38,069 nt of DNA from Rhodovibrionaceae bacterium. GTDB lineage: Bacteria > Pseudomonadota > Alphaproteobacteria > Kiloniellales > DSM-21159. The position numbers and the translations under genes are program-made. How positions within the stretch are numbered: the first letter of the stretch is position 1; the number at the start of each line of letters is the position of its first letter. This document shows positions 1 through 9,257 of this stretch, in pieces. The notes under the pieces are model-generated. The model was not told where the DNA came from, ran no database searches, and was given only the letters and a program-made list of their open reading frames with translations. The stretch lies in contig JANQPZ010000216.1 in assembly GCA_028285215.1 (NCBI GenBank), forward strand, positions 1-38,069, in the 5' to 3' direction.

Positions 1-1638
1 GGTTACGTTGCCCCACGGCTTGACGAACAGAAGGTCGTCGCCCAGCGCAGCCCCAAGCGCGGTCTCGATGCCCGGTTCGACGGCGAGGGATTCGACCACC
101 GGCGGCCACATATCCGCCTCGCCCGGGTGCAGCACGGCCGAAAGCGCGGCGATCTCCGCCTCGATCTTCTGTTTCGCCGCCTCTTTGCCCTGCAGCGCCT
201 GGCGGCCCTCGGTCTCGCGATTGCGCGCTTCCGCCAGTGTCGCTTCCGCCTGCTCCGCTTCGCTGCGGGCGCGCTCCAGCGCCGCTTCCGCTTCGGCCAG
301 CGTCGTCTCCGCGGCCTCCAGGTCGGTCGCGGCGGACCGTTCGGCCTCCAGGCGCTCGCGGTCGCGTCCAAGCGCCGACAGCCGGTCGCCGAGACGCTGA
401 ATGCGTTCGTTCAGCTCGCCGATCCGTCGCTCCAACGCGGCGGTCTTGGCCTCGTCGGCGGCCACCTGGGCAGAGAGCCTGGACAGCTCCTCTTCGGTCT
501 CCTGGGCGGCCGCGGCGCGGTTGTTGCGCTCGGTCTCGGCAGCCTGCCGGGCTTCCCCTTCGCCTGCGGCGGCGGCGGTCAGTTCGCTCTGCTCGGCGGT
601 CAGCTTCTCCAGCGCTTCGGCGGCATCGCCGCCTTGGCTACGGCTGCGCTCGAGATCGGTGGCGAGCTGCGCCAGCCTCTGTTCGGCCTGGCGGATCGCC
701 TCGGCCACCCGCTGCTCCTCACGCTCCAGCCCCTCGCGCTCCAGCAGCAGACGCTGAAGGGCGGCAGATGTCTCGGCCGCGGCCTCGCGCAAGGGCGGCA
801 GGGCGTTGGCCGCTTCGGCCTGAAGGGTCGCGGCCTTGGCCGACTGTTCCGTGAGGCCGGCGACCTGCGTTTCGGCCGCCACCAAGCGTTCGCGCGCAGT
901 CTGCAGAGCGCTGCGGGCGGCCTCGGCATCGAGATGGAACAGCAGCGCTTCGGTGCGGCGCAGTTGATCGGCGATGTTGCGGTAGCGGGTTGCCTGGCGT
1001 GCCTGGCGCTTGAGGCCTGCAAGCTGGCTGTCCAGCGTGCCGATCACATCGTCCAGCCGCTCCAGGTTGGTCTCGGCCGCCCGCAGACGCAGCTCCGCTT
1101 CGTGCCGTCGTGCATGCAGGCCGGCGATACCTGCGGCCTCTTCCAGGAGATGGCGGCGGTCGGTCGGCTTTGCGTTGACGATGGAGCCGATTCGCCCCTG
1201 ACTGACCAGAGCGGTGGAGCCGGCGCCGGTTGCCAGATCGGCGAAGAACAGCTGGACGTCCTTGGCGCGCACCGACTTGCCGTTGACGCGGTAGTCGGAG
1301 CCCTTGTCGCGCTCGATCCGACGGCCGATCTCGATGTCTTCGTAATCGTTGAAACCCGGCGGGGCGTCGCGTCCGGCGTTGTCGAGGTGAAGCGTGACCT
1401 CGGCGAGGTTACGCGACGGGCGGCTGGCGCTGCCGCCGAAGATCACATCGTTCATTTCGCCGCCGCGCATGCGCTTGGCGGAGGTCTCGCCCATCACCCA
1501 GCGCAGCGCCTCGACGAGGTTGGACTTGCCGCAGCCGTTGGGGCCGACAACGCCGGTGGTGCCGCGTTCGATCAGGAACTCGGTCGGGTCGACGAAGGAC
1601 TTGAAGCCTGTCAGGCGAAGCTTAACGAACTGAACCAA
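1..1638 (-). CDS. smc: Chromosome segregation ATPase SMC, N-terminal part (runs off the window)
   Basis: The visible 546 codons hold the N-terminal ATPase lobe, the first coiled-coil arm and the beginning of the hinge. The frame opens with VQFVKLRLTGFKSF, followed by the Walker A motif GPNGCGKSN and then GETSAKRMRGG, all typical of bacterial SMC. A long Glu/Ala/Arg-rich coiled coil follows. The last visible residues (VEPGIETALGAALGDDL) match the start of the hinge. Walker B and the signature motif would lie past the left edge. The start is a TTG at 1636-1638: an in-frame TGA lies seven codons upstream and no ATG or GTG is available, and an AAGGGAG Shine-Dalgarno sits 12 bases before it. SMC compacts and segregates the chromosome as a dimer with ScpA and ScpB. 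The DsbA-like gene lies just upstream on the same strand, a common alphaproteobacterial arrangement. The family is certain and the start is likely. Confidence 0.96.
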   Translation of the reverse strand, partial: MVQFVKLRLTGFKSFVDPTEFLIERGTTGVVGPNGCGKSNLVEALRWVMGETSAKRMRGGEMNDVIFGGSASRPSRNLAEVTLHLDNAGRDAPPGFNDYEDIEIGRRIERDKGSDYRVNGKSVRAKDVQLFFADLATGAGSTALVSQGRIGSIVNAKPTDRRHLLEEAAGIAGLHARRHEAELRLRAAETNLERLDDVIGTLDSQLAGLKRQARQATRYRNIADQLRRTEALLFHLDAEAARSALQTARERLVAAETQVAGLTEQSAKAATLQAEAANALPPLREAAAETSAALQRLLLEREGLEREEQRVAEAIRQAEQRLAQLATDLERSRSQGGDAAEALEKLTAEQSELTAAAAGEGEARQAAETERNNRAAAAQETEEELSRLSAQVAADEAKTAALERRIGELNERIQRLGDRLSALGRDRERLEAERSAATDLEAAETTLAEAEAALERARSEAEQAEATLAEARNRETEGRQALQGKEAAKQKIEAEIAALSAVLHPGEADMWPPVVESLAVEPGIETALGAALGDDLLFVKPWGNVT

Positions 1639-1714
1639 GTGACGCTCGGGCTCCCTTCAGGACCCGCGGCGTGCCTCGGTACGGATCGGCTCCGCCCGGA
1701 CCGCAATCGGTCCC

Positions 1715-2359
1715 TCAGGCTTGGCCGGCCGCCTCGCGCAACGCCGCATCGAAAACTTCGTAATCCATCGCGCCGGCGATTCTCTGCTCGCCGACGAAGA
1801 GGGTCGGCGTGGAGCTGACCTGCAACTGGTCGCGCGCGACCACGACGCCTTGCAGGATGCGGTCGCCGACCGCCTGATCTTGAATGCACTCGTCGAAGCG
1901 CGCCGGCGAGAGACCGGCAAGCTGCGCCCGCTTGCGCAGTTCCCCGAGAGGGTCCTGGGCACGGGACCAGGCTGCCTGCTCCGCGAAGAGCGTGTCCAGA
2001 AAGGCAAAGTAGGCCCTGTCGCGCTCGATGCACTCGGCTGCCATGGCGCCGGCCAGCGCCAGACGGTCCAGCGGGAAGTGGCGGTACACCACCCGGGCGC
2101 GCCCGCTGTCGACCCATTCCTTCTTGATCTGCGGCAGCGTCTGCATGTGGAAGCGCGCGCAGTGCGGGCAGGTCAGAGAGGAGTAGTCGATCAGCGTCGC
2201 CGGGGCGTCGCGCTCGCCCAGCACGCGCTCATGGTCGGCGATCGCCAGAGGATCGGCCTCTTGAGCGCGGGTCGGTCGAATGCCGATGAGGCTTCCGGCG
2301 CTCGCGCCTGCGAGGACCGTCAAACCGCCACCGAGCTGCAGGATCTGCCGTCTATTCAT
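1715..2359 (-). CDS. DsbA family thiol:disulfide oxidoreductase, exported
   Basis: A 214-residue thioredoxin-fold protein. The active site is C64-P-H-C67 in the context SLTCPHCARF, as in DsbA, and the cis-proline loop is SSTPTLF (Pro185). The N-terminus MNRRQILQLGGGLTVLAG carries twin arginines followed by a hydrophobic stretch, so it is exported, perhaps by Tat, ending near the RAQEADP region. It probably forms or isomerises disulfides in periplasmic proteins. The reading frame stays open upstream, but the ATG at 2359 is preceded by AGGTGGGAA and begins the signal peptide, so I chose it. Family is clear; the exact partner and whether it is an oxidase or reductase cannot be told from sequence. 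Confidence 0.93.
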   Translation of the reverse strand: MNRRQILQLGGGLTVLAGASAGSLIGIRPTRAQEADPLAIADHERVLGERDAPATLIDYSSLTCPHCARFHMQTLPQIKKEWVDSGRARVVYRHFPLDRLALAGAMAAECIERDRAYFAFLDTLFAEQAAWSRAQDPLGELRKRAQLAGLSPARFDECIQDQAVGDRILQGVVVARDQLQVSSTPTLFVGEQRIAGAMDYEVFDAALREAAGQA

Positions 2360-2585
2360 TTCCCACCTACTAGATGTTGTGAGGCTAGCCAGGGTATCCG
2401 GAGTCCGCAAGCCCGCAGATATCCACAGAAGTGGCGTTTCCCGCAGGCGGCGGCCAGTCACTTTACTTCGCGCCTGGAGGTGGTGGCATCCCCAGACCGC
2501 CGCCAGCGCGGTCACGAAGCTGTTAAGCAGGCGCTTTGTCGCGGCGGCAGGGAATTCTGCGGGGAATTCTGCGGCCGTTGGGCGA

Positions 2586-3149
2586 TCAAGCGCCGCTGTC
2601 CGCTTTCACGGCGCGGGCCAGTCGTGCGAGGGCCGTGCGCAGCCGCTCGTCTCGGATTTCGGCGGTGGCCGACTCGATTTCCGATTCCTCCGCGGCGCTG
2701 AGCTGGCGCAGCTTCGGGCGTCTCGGCGCTGCGGTTCGGAGAATCGGACCCTGTCGCAAGGCCAGGCGCGCAATCGCCGTCCAGCCGAGGTAGCCGTTGA
2801 TCCGCTCGATTACTTGGCGGCTCCCGTGCTGCAGGGCGGGTGCGAAGGCGGGCGCGACCAAGAGGTGCAGGATGCCGCCATTGCGGCCCGACTCGGGATT
2901 TCTGGGACCGGCGAAGCGAAGTTTTTCCGGCCGCGTATTGGCGGCGGTCTCGGCATCGACAATCCGCCCCCACTCTAGCAACAGGGTTGCCTCCACGGCG
3001 CTGCGCGACTTCAAGAGGGGGCGGGTGACCGCGTCGAGCGGCCGTGCCACAGCCCTCAGTCCGCCACCGCGCTTGCGCCGCCGTCCGTTTGACCGGCCCC
3101 CGCGTAGACTGTGAGGGTGTCCCCTGCCCGTTGCGTCCTTCGCCGTCAC
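2586..3149 (-). CDS. DUF721 (DciA-like) domain protein
   Basis: A 187-residue basic protein. After about 30 Arg/Gly-rich residues it shows the DUF721 core: LLKSRSAVEATLLLEWGRIV, then TRPEKLRF, then a GGILHLLVAPAFAPALQHGS segment and ERINGYLG. The C-terminal third is charged and helical. DUF721 includes DciA, a loader of the replicative helicase in many bacteria; whether this alphaproteobacterial member does that is inference. The start is a GTG whose bases overlap the TGA of the upstream PepSY gene (GTGA), so the two are translationally coupled. About 225 bases separate it from the DsbA-like gene; that gap contains a 12-base direct repeat at 2550-2573. Confidence 0.85.
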   Translation of the reverse strand: MTAKDATGRGHPHSLRGGRSNGRRRKRGGGLRAVARPLDAVTRPLLKSRSAVEATLLLEWGRIVDAETAANTRPEKLRFAGPRNPESGRNGGILHLLVAPAFAPALQHGSRQVIERINGYLGWTAIARLALRQGPILRTAAPRRPKLRQLSAAEESEIESATAEIRDERLRTALARLARAVKADSGA

Positions 3150-3631
3150 CGGGGCGTGCGCTCCAGCAGCTCGCCGCTATAGGTTTCCAGCTTCAGCGTG
3201 TAGCGCGTGCCCTCCGGCCCTGTCGCCTCGGCATGGTAGCTGCCGCGTTCCCAGACGATCGGGCCGATCTCACGGTAACCTTCGGCCAGCAGCTTGCGGC
3301 GCAGCTGGTCGACCGGCACGGCGGGCCCGGTGATCTGCGGCATGCCGATAATATCGCCGCTGGCAGCGTCCAGATGCAGGATCTGCTGGCCCTCGACGCC
3401 GTGGACTTCCGCGCGGTACAGGCCGCCGTCGCGTTCCAGGCTCATCACCTGGAAGCCGCGTGTCGTCAAGAGAGTCGAAACCTGCTCCGGCGGCAGCACC
3501 TCCGCTTCGCGCTCGCTCACCAGGGAGGAGGGGCCTAGGCCGGCCAGTCCCCACATGAGGACTCCGCCGAGCAGGACGGCGCCGAAGATCAGTCCCAGTC
3601 GAAGCAGGACGCGAGACGCGATGGGAGACAT
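3146..3631 (-). CDS. Membrane-anchored protein with two PepSY-like repeats
   Basis: A 161-residue protein with one N-terminal hydrophobic segment (LLRLGLIFGAVLLGGVLMWG), followed by two similar repeats of about 50 residues. The first covers PPEQVSTLLTTRGFQ to HLDAASGDIIGM and the second VPVDQLRRKLLAEGYREI to LKLETYSGELLE. This pattern of helix, strand and a D/T-x-SG turn is typical of PepSY domains, which are thought to inhibit or hold proteins in the periplasm. The start at 3631 is an ATG behind a strong AAGGAGGT; an upstream in-frame TTG is less likely. It is the first gene of a two-gene unit with the DUF721 gene. Its function is unknown. Confidence 0.8.
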   Translation of the reverse strand: MSPIASRVLLRLGLIFGAVLLGGVLMWGLAGLGPSSLVSEREAEVLPPEQVSTLLTTRGFQVMSLERDGGLYRAEVHGVEGQQILHLDAASGDIIGMPQITGPAVPVDQLRRKLLAEGYREIGPIVWERGSYHAEATGPEGTRYTLKLETYSGELLERTPR

Positions 3632-4035
3632 GCGGTCGACCTCCTTACGCTCCAAGTAACGGACTGCGGTTTACCGCCGCCCACAGGGATGAGGTTGCAC
3701 TGCGGTCACGTGTTGAGCGGAAGCCGAATCCTCCTGCGATCGATCGAGCCGCTCTCTTGCGGGCGCAGATAGAACCGATGACGTCCGCTGCAAAAGATCT
3801 TTTCGTAGCACGACGATCTCCCGCCTCGCATCGCTCGGCCATCGACCCGGACCACTTTAGACAAGGATATGCGGTCCTGGATCGCGCTCAGCTTCGTAAG
3901 TCTGCGACAGACTGGCGTCCGGGCCTATGGATATTCCTGTGGGTCGTTGATCGTGTCCGGGACTCTGGAGCATCTTGTCCGCCGTCGCCACCGTGCGGGA
4001 TACCCGAAAGACCGGATCAGCAGGAGGGAGCGGAG
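3632..4035. other. Intergenic region between divergent genes
   Basis: About 400 bases without a convincing gene between the minus-strand PepSY gene and the plus-strand GFA gene. Open frames here are short and lack recognisable motifs. The region should carry both promoters. The only structure I see is a small inverted repeat GCGGT-TT-ACCGC at 3666-3677. No terminator or RNA gene is recognised. Confidence 0.5.
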
Positions 4036-4431
4036 ATGCAGCGCAAGACCGGACGATGCCTCTGCGGCGCCGTCCGCTTTTCCTATGCGGGACCGGAGAT
4101 CTGGCGCGGCCATTGCCATTGCGAGAGCTGCCGACGCGCCACGTCCTCCCCTATGACCAGCTTTCTAGGCGTTCCCAGAACCGCCTTGGAGTTTTCCGGC
4201 ATCCCACCGCAGGTCTATCCGTCGTCGCCGGGTGTGCGCCGGCTGTTTTGCGGAACCTGCGGCTCACCCTTGGCCTACGAGAGCAAGCGCTGGCCGGACG
4301 AGACGCACCTCTACGCCGCGAGCCTGAGCGACCCGAAAGACTTTGCGCCGCAGTTCCACGCCTATTACGAGGAACACCTACCCTGGCTGGAACTGGCCGA
4401 TCGCCTGCCGCGCCGGACCGGCAGCGACTGA
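4036..4431 (+). CDS. GFA family protein (CENP-V/GFA zinc-binding fold)
   Basis: A 131-residue protein with the cysteine layout of the GFA family: GRCLCGAVRF near the N-terminus, CHCESCRR at about residues 29-36, and CGTCGSP in the second half. These cysteines bind zinc in the Mss4-like fold. The founding member was described as a glutathione-dependent formaldehyde-activating enzyme, but most family members have no proven reaction. The ATG at 4036 is chosen because it directly precedes the conserved GRCLCG motif and follows GGAGGGAGCGGAG. The stop is four bases before mutY, so the two are likely co-transcribed. Confidence 0.92.
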   Translation: MQRKTGRCLCGAVRFSYAGPEIWRGHCHCESCRRATSSPMTSFLGVPRTALEFSGIPPQVYPSSPGVRRLFCGTCGSPLAYESKRWPDETHLYAASLSDPKDFAPQFHAYYEEHLPWLELADRLPRRTGSD

Positions 4432-4435
4432 CGCC

Positions 4436-5536
4436 ATGGATCGCAGTTTGCCCAAGGAAGCAGCCGCCGAGGGCGGGCGCTTTTCCGGCCCCGCGCCCGA
4501 GGCGGTGCAGGCCGGCCTGCTGGCCTGGTACGACCGCCATAGGCGCCGCCTCCCCTGGCGGGCCCTCCCGGGCGAGACGCCGGACCCCTACGCCGTCTGG
4601 CTGTCCGAGATCATGTTGCAGCAAACCACGGTCGCGGCCGTCAAACCCTACTTCGAGGCCTTTCTCGCCCGCTGGCCGCGCGTGGCCGACCTGGCCGATG
4701 CTCCCTTAGAGGAGGTGCTGACCGCCTGGGCCGGGCTCGGCTACTACGCCCGCGCCCGCAATCTTCACGCCTGCGCCAAGGCCGTGACGCTACGGCATGG
4801 CGGCCGGTTTCCCGACAGCGAGACAGAGCTGCGGGACTTGCCCGGCATCGGGCCCTATACAGCCGCGGCGATCGCGGCCATCGCCTTCGACCGGCCGGCG
4901 ACGCCGCTGGACGGCAACATCGAGCGGGTAACCGCGCGCCTCTTTGCCGTGACCGAGCCGCTCCCGGGGGTCAAGCCGAAGCTGCAGTCCCTTGCCGCCA
5001 CGCTTACGCCGGCGGCGCGACCCGGTGACTTCGCGCAGGCCAAGATGGATCTGGGCGCCACGGTCTGCTTGCCGCGCACACCCAAGTGCCTGCTCTGCCC
5101 TTTGGAGGCTCTCTGCAGCGCGCGTGCCGCCGGTTTGGCCGATCAGCTTCCCCGCAAGGCGCCCAAGGCCCCGAAACCGACCCGCCGCGGTGTGGCCTTC
5201 TGGCTGACGCGGCCCGACGGCGCCGTGCTGCTGCGCCGCCGGCCGCCGAAGGGGCTGCTGGGTGGCATGACGGAGCTTCCCTCCAGCGACTGGACGACGG
5301 AGGGGCCGAAGGAAGCGGCGGCGGCGGCACCCGCCCTGGTTCCCTGGAGGGCATTGCCCGGGCTGGTTCGCCACACCTTCACGCACTTTCACCTGGAACT
5401 GACGGTCTGGGTCGGCCGGGTGCAGGATTGGCAGGATATCGACGGCTTCTGGGTCCCTCTGGAAGGCCTCGGCGCCGCGGGTCTGCCCAGCGTTATGCAG
5501 AAGATCGCCAAGCACGCCATCAAGGCAGGCGGCTAG
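4436..5536 (+). CDS. mutY: A/G-specific adenine DNA glycosylase MutY
   Basis: A 366-residue base-excision repair enzyme that removes adenine mispaired with 8-oxoguanine. The catalytic core shows SEIMLQQT (catalytic Glu58), the helix-hairpin-helix LPGIGPYTAAAIAAIAF, and LDGNIERV carrying the catalytic Asp159. The iron-sulfur ligands are C211, C218, C221 and C227 (C-x6-C-x2-C-x5-C). Residues from about 245 on form the Nudix-like domain that reads 8-oxoG, including RRRPPKGLLGGMTELP. The start ATG lies four bases after the GFA stop. It converges on ccrM with only three bases between the stops. Confidence 0.98.
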   Translation: MDRSLPKEAAAEGGRFSGPAPEAVQAGLLAWYDRHRRRLPWRALPGETPDPYAVWLSEIMLQQTTVAAVKPYFEAFLARWPRVADLADAPLEEVLTAWAGLGYYARARNLHACAKAVTLRHGGRFPDSETELRDLPGIGPYTAAAIAAIAFDRPATPLDGNIERVTARLFAVTEPLPGVKPKLQSLAATLTPAARPGDFAQAKMDLGATVCLPRTPKCLLCPLEALCSARAAGLADQLPRKAPKAPKPTRRGVAFWLTRPDGAVLLRRRPPKGLLGGMTELPSSDWTTEGPKEAAAAAPALVPWRALPGLVRHTFTHFHLELTVWVGRVQDWQDIDGFWVPLEGLGAAGLPSVMQKIAKHAIKAGG

Positions 5537-5539
5537 ACC

Positions 5540-6878
<1,339 letters not shown>

Positions 6879-6914
6879 CGGCACCGGCAGCCCCTTTCGT
6901 CCAAGCCTGAGTGG

Positions 6915-7889
6915 TCAGGTTTGTGTCACTTCCTGCCTTTCTCCAAAGAGCAGATCCTTCGGTGCCTTGAGGAGCTCACCGAGCCGGAACGCCCGCCCGC
7001 CGGAGAAGTAGATCAGCAGGAACGAGGCGGCGACAAAGGCGGCCTCCCGCTTGACGGCGTTCAGGTTGTCCCAGAGGGATCGGTCAAAGCTCATTGCCCC
7101 GATGCAGTAGACGGCCAAAACCGCAAGCGCACCGAAGGCCGCGAGGCGGACGGCATGACCTGAGGCCAGGACGACGCCGATTGCGATGAGCAACAGGGGA
7201 ACGCCGCTCCAGGACTTCACGTGATCCAGCCCGTGAAAGGCCCCTCCGGCCAGGAAGACGACGGCGACGGAGAGGCGCAGCAACAGCCCGTTGGTTCCCC
7301 ACCCGAGAAACTGCGACGGCGCACCCCTGTTCATCAGGCGGCTGTCGAGACTCCAGCGGCCGGATCCCATCATGGCCAGAACGAAGCAGATGCCCGACAG
7401 GCCGATGTCCCGGATCTGAACGATCATCGCCGGCGTCAGGTAGGTGCTCGCCTCAGATCTCAGTCCGGGTGTCGTCAGTACCGGCAGGGCCGCGACGAAG
7501 GACCACATCATGAGCCCGAAGAGGATCGCCAGCGGGCGGACGAACAGCCCCAGGATCAGTGCCAGCCCGGCAATCAGCTCGAAGGCCGACAAGGCCGTCA
7601 GGAACATCCAGGGCGAGAGCATCCCGCCGTCGAAGAGATAGTCCTGGAAGAACGCGTTGATATAACCGTTGGGAGCCGTGTAGCGCGCAACAAGGTCGCC
7701 TGCGCGTTCGGGGGAGATCAGGCGAGACAGCTTCCACCAGCCGCCGATTACGAACACGGTGCCAAGACCGATCCGCAGATAGAGGGCCACCCGATCGGCC
7801 TGATCTCGCGTGAGGGTTTCGGGGCCTGGTCCTCGCAGGGCCTTACCGCCCGCCAGGCTGTTTGCGACGTCCGACAAGGAACTCGTCAT
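6915..7889 (-). CDS. DoxX-like integral membrane protein
   Basis: A 324-residue protein with about eight hydrophobic helices in two similar halves. The first half begins LYLRIGLGTVFVIGGWWKL and continues through FLTALSAFELIAGLALILGLFVRPLAILFG, the typical DoxX/DoxD pattern. The second half starts with LLLRLSVAVVFLAGGAFHGLD. DoxX-like proteins include the DoxD subunit of thiosulfate:quinone oxidoreductase and partners of redox or thiol proteins. No catalytic residues are evident, so no reaction is assigned. The ATG at 7889 follows GGAGG by five bases. It lies 61 bases downstream of the small cysteine-bearing protein and probably shares its transcript. Confidence 0.85.
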   Translation of the reverse strand: MTSSLSDVANSLAGGKALRGPGPETLTRDQADRVALYLRIGLGTVFVIGGWWKLSRLISPERAGDLVARYTAPNGYINAFFQDYLFDGGMLSPWMFLTALSAFELIAGLALILGLFVRPLAILFGLMMWSFVAALPVLTTPGLRSEASTYLTPAMIVQIRDIGLSGICFVLAMMGSGRWSLDSRLMNRGAPSQFLGWGTNGLLLRLSVAVVFLAGGAFHGLDHVKSWSGVPLLLIAIGVVLASGHAVRLAAFGALAVLAVYCIGAMSFDRSLWDNLNAVKREAAFVAASFLLIYFSGGRAFRLGELLKAPKDLLFGERQEVTQT

Positions 7890-7950
7890 GAGAGCCTCCA
7901 AAAAACTGTATGAGATTAGATGTCCTGCACCGCTGCCGGTGCCGAGATGT

Positions 7951-8334
7951 CTAAACTCCAGTCTTTGGCGGATGCGGATCCAGGTTGTGTTCCAGGCCCT
8001 TCGAAAGACGAGCGGTGACCGGAAATTTCAGGAGACTGTAGAGCGACAGGCCGCTTGCCGTTGCCGTCGCCGGGCCCATTAGTGGGCAGGCCGCGCCGCA
8101 AGGGACCGTGGTGACAACGCAAAGCCCGTCGCAGAAGGCGATGCTGCTGGTTGCATCCGAGTTTTCCGGGGCCGGTATCTCAAGATCGAAACCCTGTACC
8201 GTCGCCGAGCGGAGGCTCCCCGACACTTCCGACTCTGCTTCGGGGGAGGTAAAAGCGCCTGCGACGCCAGCGTTGATCAGCACCGTGAGGATGACGACCG
8301 CGTAGACGACGACCTGTTTGAAATTACTCGCCAT
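7951..8334 (-). CDS. Small exported protein with four cysteines, unknown function
   Basis: A 127-residue protein not recognised as any family. It begins with a lysine and a hydrophobic segment (KQVVVYAVVILTVLINAGVAGAF), a signal peptide or membrane anchor. A polar part follows, then the cluster CDGLCVVTTVPCGAACPL with cysteines spaced C-x3-C-x7-C-x3-C, and then a hydrophilic tail. The regular spacing suggests metal binding or two disulfides in the periplasm. The start is not certain: the ATG at 8334 begins the signal peptide but has a weak Shine-Dalgarno, and another in-frame ATG lies six codons upstream. It is the first gene of a likely operon with the DoxX-like protein and has an operator-like region in front. 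Confidence 0.65.
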   Translation of the reverse strand: MASNFKQVVVYAVVILTVLINAGVAGAFTSPEAESEVSGSLRSATVQGFDLEIPAPENSDATSSIAFCDGLCVVTTVPCGAACPLMGPATATASGLSLYSLLKFPVTARLSKGLEHNLDPHPPKTGV

Positions 8335-8350
8335 AATATAAATCTCGCGC

Positions 8351-8393
8351 ATTCGGCACTCGAATCCATATAGAATTCGATTTCGAATAACAA
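8351..8393 (-). promoter_or_regulatory. Candidate promoter with paired ATTCG/CGAAT inverted repeats
   Basis: Two inverted repeats share the same half-site. One is ATTCG-N5-CGAAT at 8351-8365 and the other ATTCGA-TT-TCGAAT at 8375-8388. On the minus strand a TTGTTA (8393-8388) and a TATATG (8372-8367) could be the -35 and -10 boxes, with the second repeat lying in the spacer. The arrangement fits a dimeric repressor binding twice over the promoter of the cysteine-protein/DoxX pair. The regulator is unknown. Confidence 0.5.
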
Positions 8394-8440
8394 TCGACCG
8401 GTGGAGGTGGTTTGCCGAGATCACGGAGGGTTGAAGGCCC

Positions 8441-8528
8441 TTAGAGCAGGATCGCCTCAGGTGGACTCGCTCTGGCGATCCCACCTGAGCCGTGAAGCCT
8501 ACTCTCATCATCAGTTTAGAGCGCGATC
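8441..8528. repeat. Palindromic intergenic element, copy A (degenerate)
   Basis: Left arm TTAGAGCAGGATCGC is followed by CTCAGGTGGACTCG (8456-8469). The partner CGATCCCACCTGAG (8476-8489) pairs with 12 of 14 positions. The outer right arm is lost. A second left-end motif, TTTAGAGCGCGATCG, begins at 8515. The inner stem sequence is almost the same as in copy B at 12824. Confidence 0.65.
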
Positions 8529-8597
8529 GTCGGTGGTCTGCCGGGGTAAGAGAGGTTCAGCTCTTCGGAGACCATCGGCTTTCGCGCGAAACCGGCG

Positions 8598-9248
8598 TCA
8601 CCCTGCCTCCAAAAGCAGGCGGACAGGTTTGAAGCTTCGGCGGTGTTGGGCAGAGGGACCGAGCTGCTGCAGGCCGGCGCGATGCTCGGCGGTGCCGTAA
8701 CCCGCGTTGCGCTCCCAGCCGTAGCCGGGATGCCTGCTAGCCAGCTCCACCATCTCGCGGTCGCGGGCGACTTTGGCGACGATGGAGGCGGCGGCGATGG
8801 AGAGGCTCAGGCCATCGCCCCCGACCACGGCCTCGGCCGGGCAGGGGAGGGCCGGCAGGCGGTTTCCGTCCACCAGAGCCGCGTCGGGAGGGGATGCGAG
8901 GCCCGCCAGCGCGCGCTGCATCGCCAGGTGGCTGGCCTCCAGGATGTTGAGGGCGTCGATCTCAGCGACCTCGGCGCGGCCGAGCGAAACCTCGGCCAGT
9001 TCCAGCAGACTGGCCGCCAGCTCTCTTCTCAGAAGCGGTTTGACCCGTTTGGAGTCGTCGAGTGCGCGCCGCATGCTGGAGGGCAGGCGGCGCGGCAGCA
9101 CCACGGCGGCGGGCACCACCGGTCCGGCCCAGGGCCCGCGGCCGACCTCGTCCAGCCCGGCAATGCGCCGTCCCTCTCGCGCGCCCAGGGCGGTTTCCCG
9201 CCGGTCGTCCGGCATCAGGTTCCCCATCGACTCAATCGGACTGGACAT
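8598..9248 (-). CDS. rnhB: Ribonuclease HII
   Basis: A 216-residue enzyme that cuts the RNA strand of RNA-DNA hybrids and initiates removal of single ribonucleotides from DNA. The signature GLDEVGRGPWAGPVV gives the catalytic Asp-Glu pair. DDSKRV, the VDG of AALVDGNRLP and the ASIVAKVARDREM segment follow in the usual order. The C-terminus HRRSFKPVRLLL is also typical. The start is uncertain: ATG at 9248 has a weak ribosome site, and ATGs seven and eleven codons downstream are alternatives. The stop of the upstream radical SAM gene is nine bases away, so they form an operon. Confidence 0.96.
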   Translation of the reverse strand: MSSPIESMGNLMPDDRRETALGAREGRRIAGLDEVGRGPWAGPVVPAAVVLPRRLPSSMRRALDDSKRVKPLLRRELAASLLELAEVSLGRAEVAEIDALNILEASHLAMQRALAGLASPPDAALVDGNRLPALPCPAEAVVGGDGLSLSIAAASIVAKVARDREMVELASRHPGYGWERNAGYGTAEHRAGLQQLGPSAQHRRSFKPVRLLLEAG

Positions 9249-9257
9249 CAGCCAAAA

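Noticed and set aside
127-1818. 563-codon plus-strand open frame
   Set aside because: It is the antisense of smc; the minus strand gives a clear SMC N-terminus, and the plus-strand protein is Leu/Gly/Arg-rich with no family similarity.
2550-2573. Tandem 12-base repeat GGGAATTCTGCG
   Set aside because: Only two units in a short gap after the DUF721 gene; too little to infer a function.
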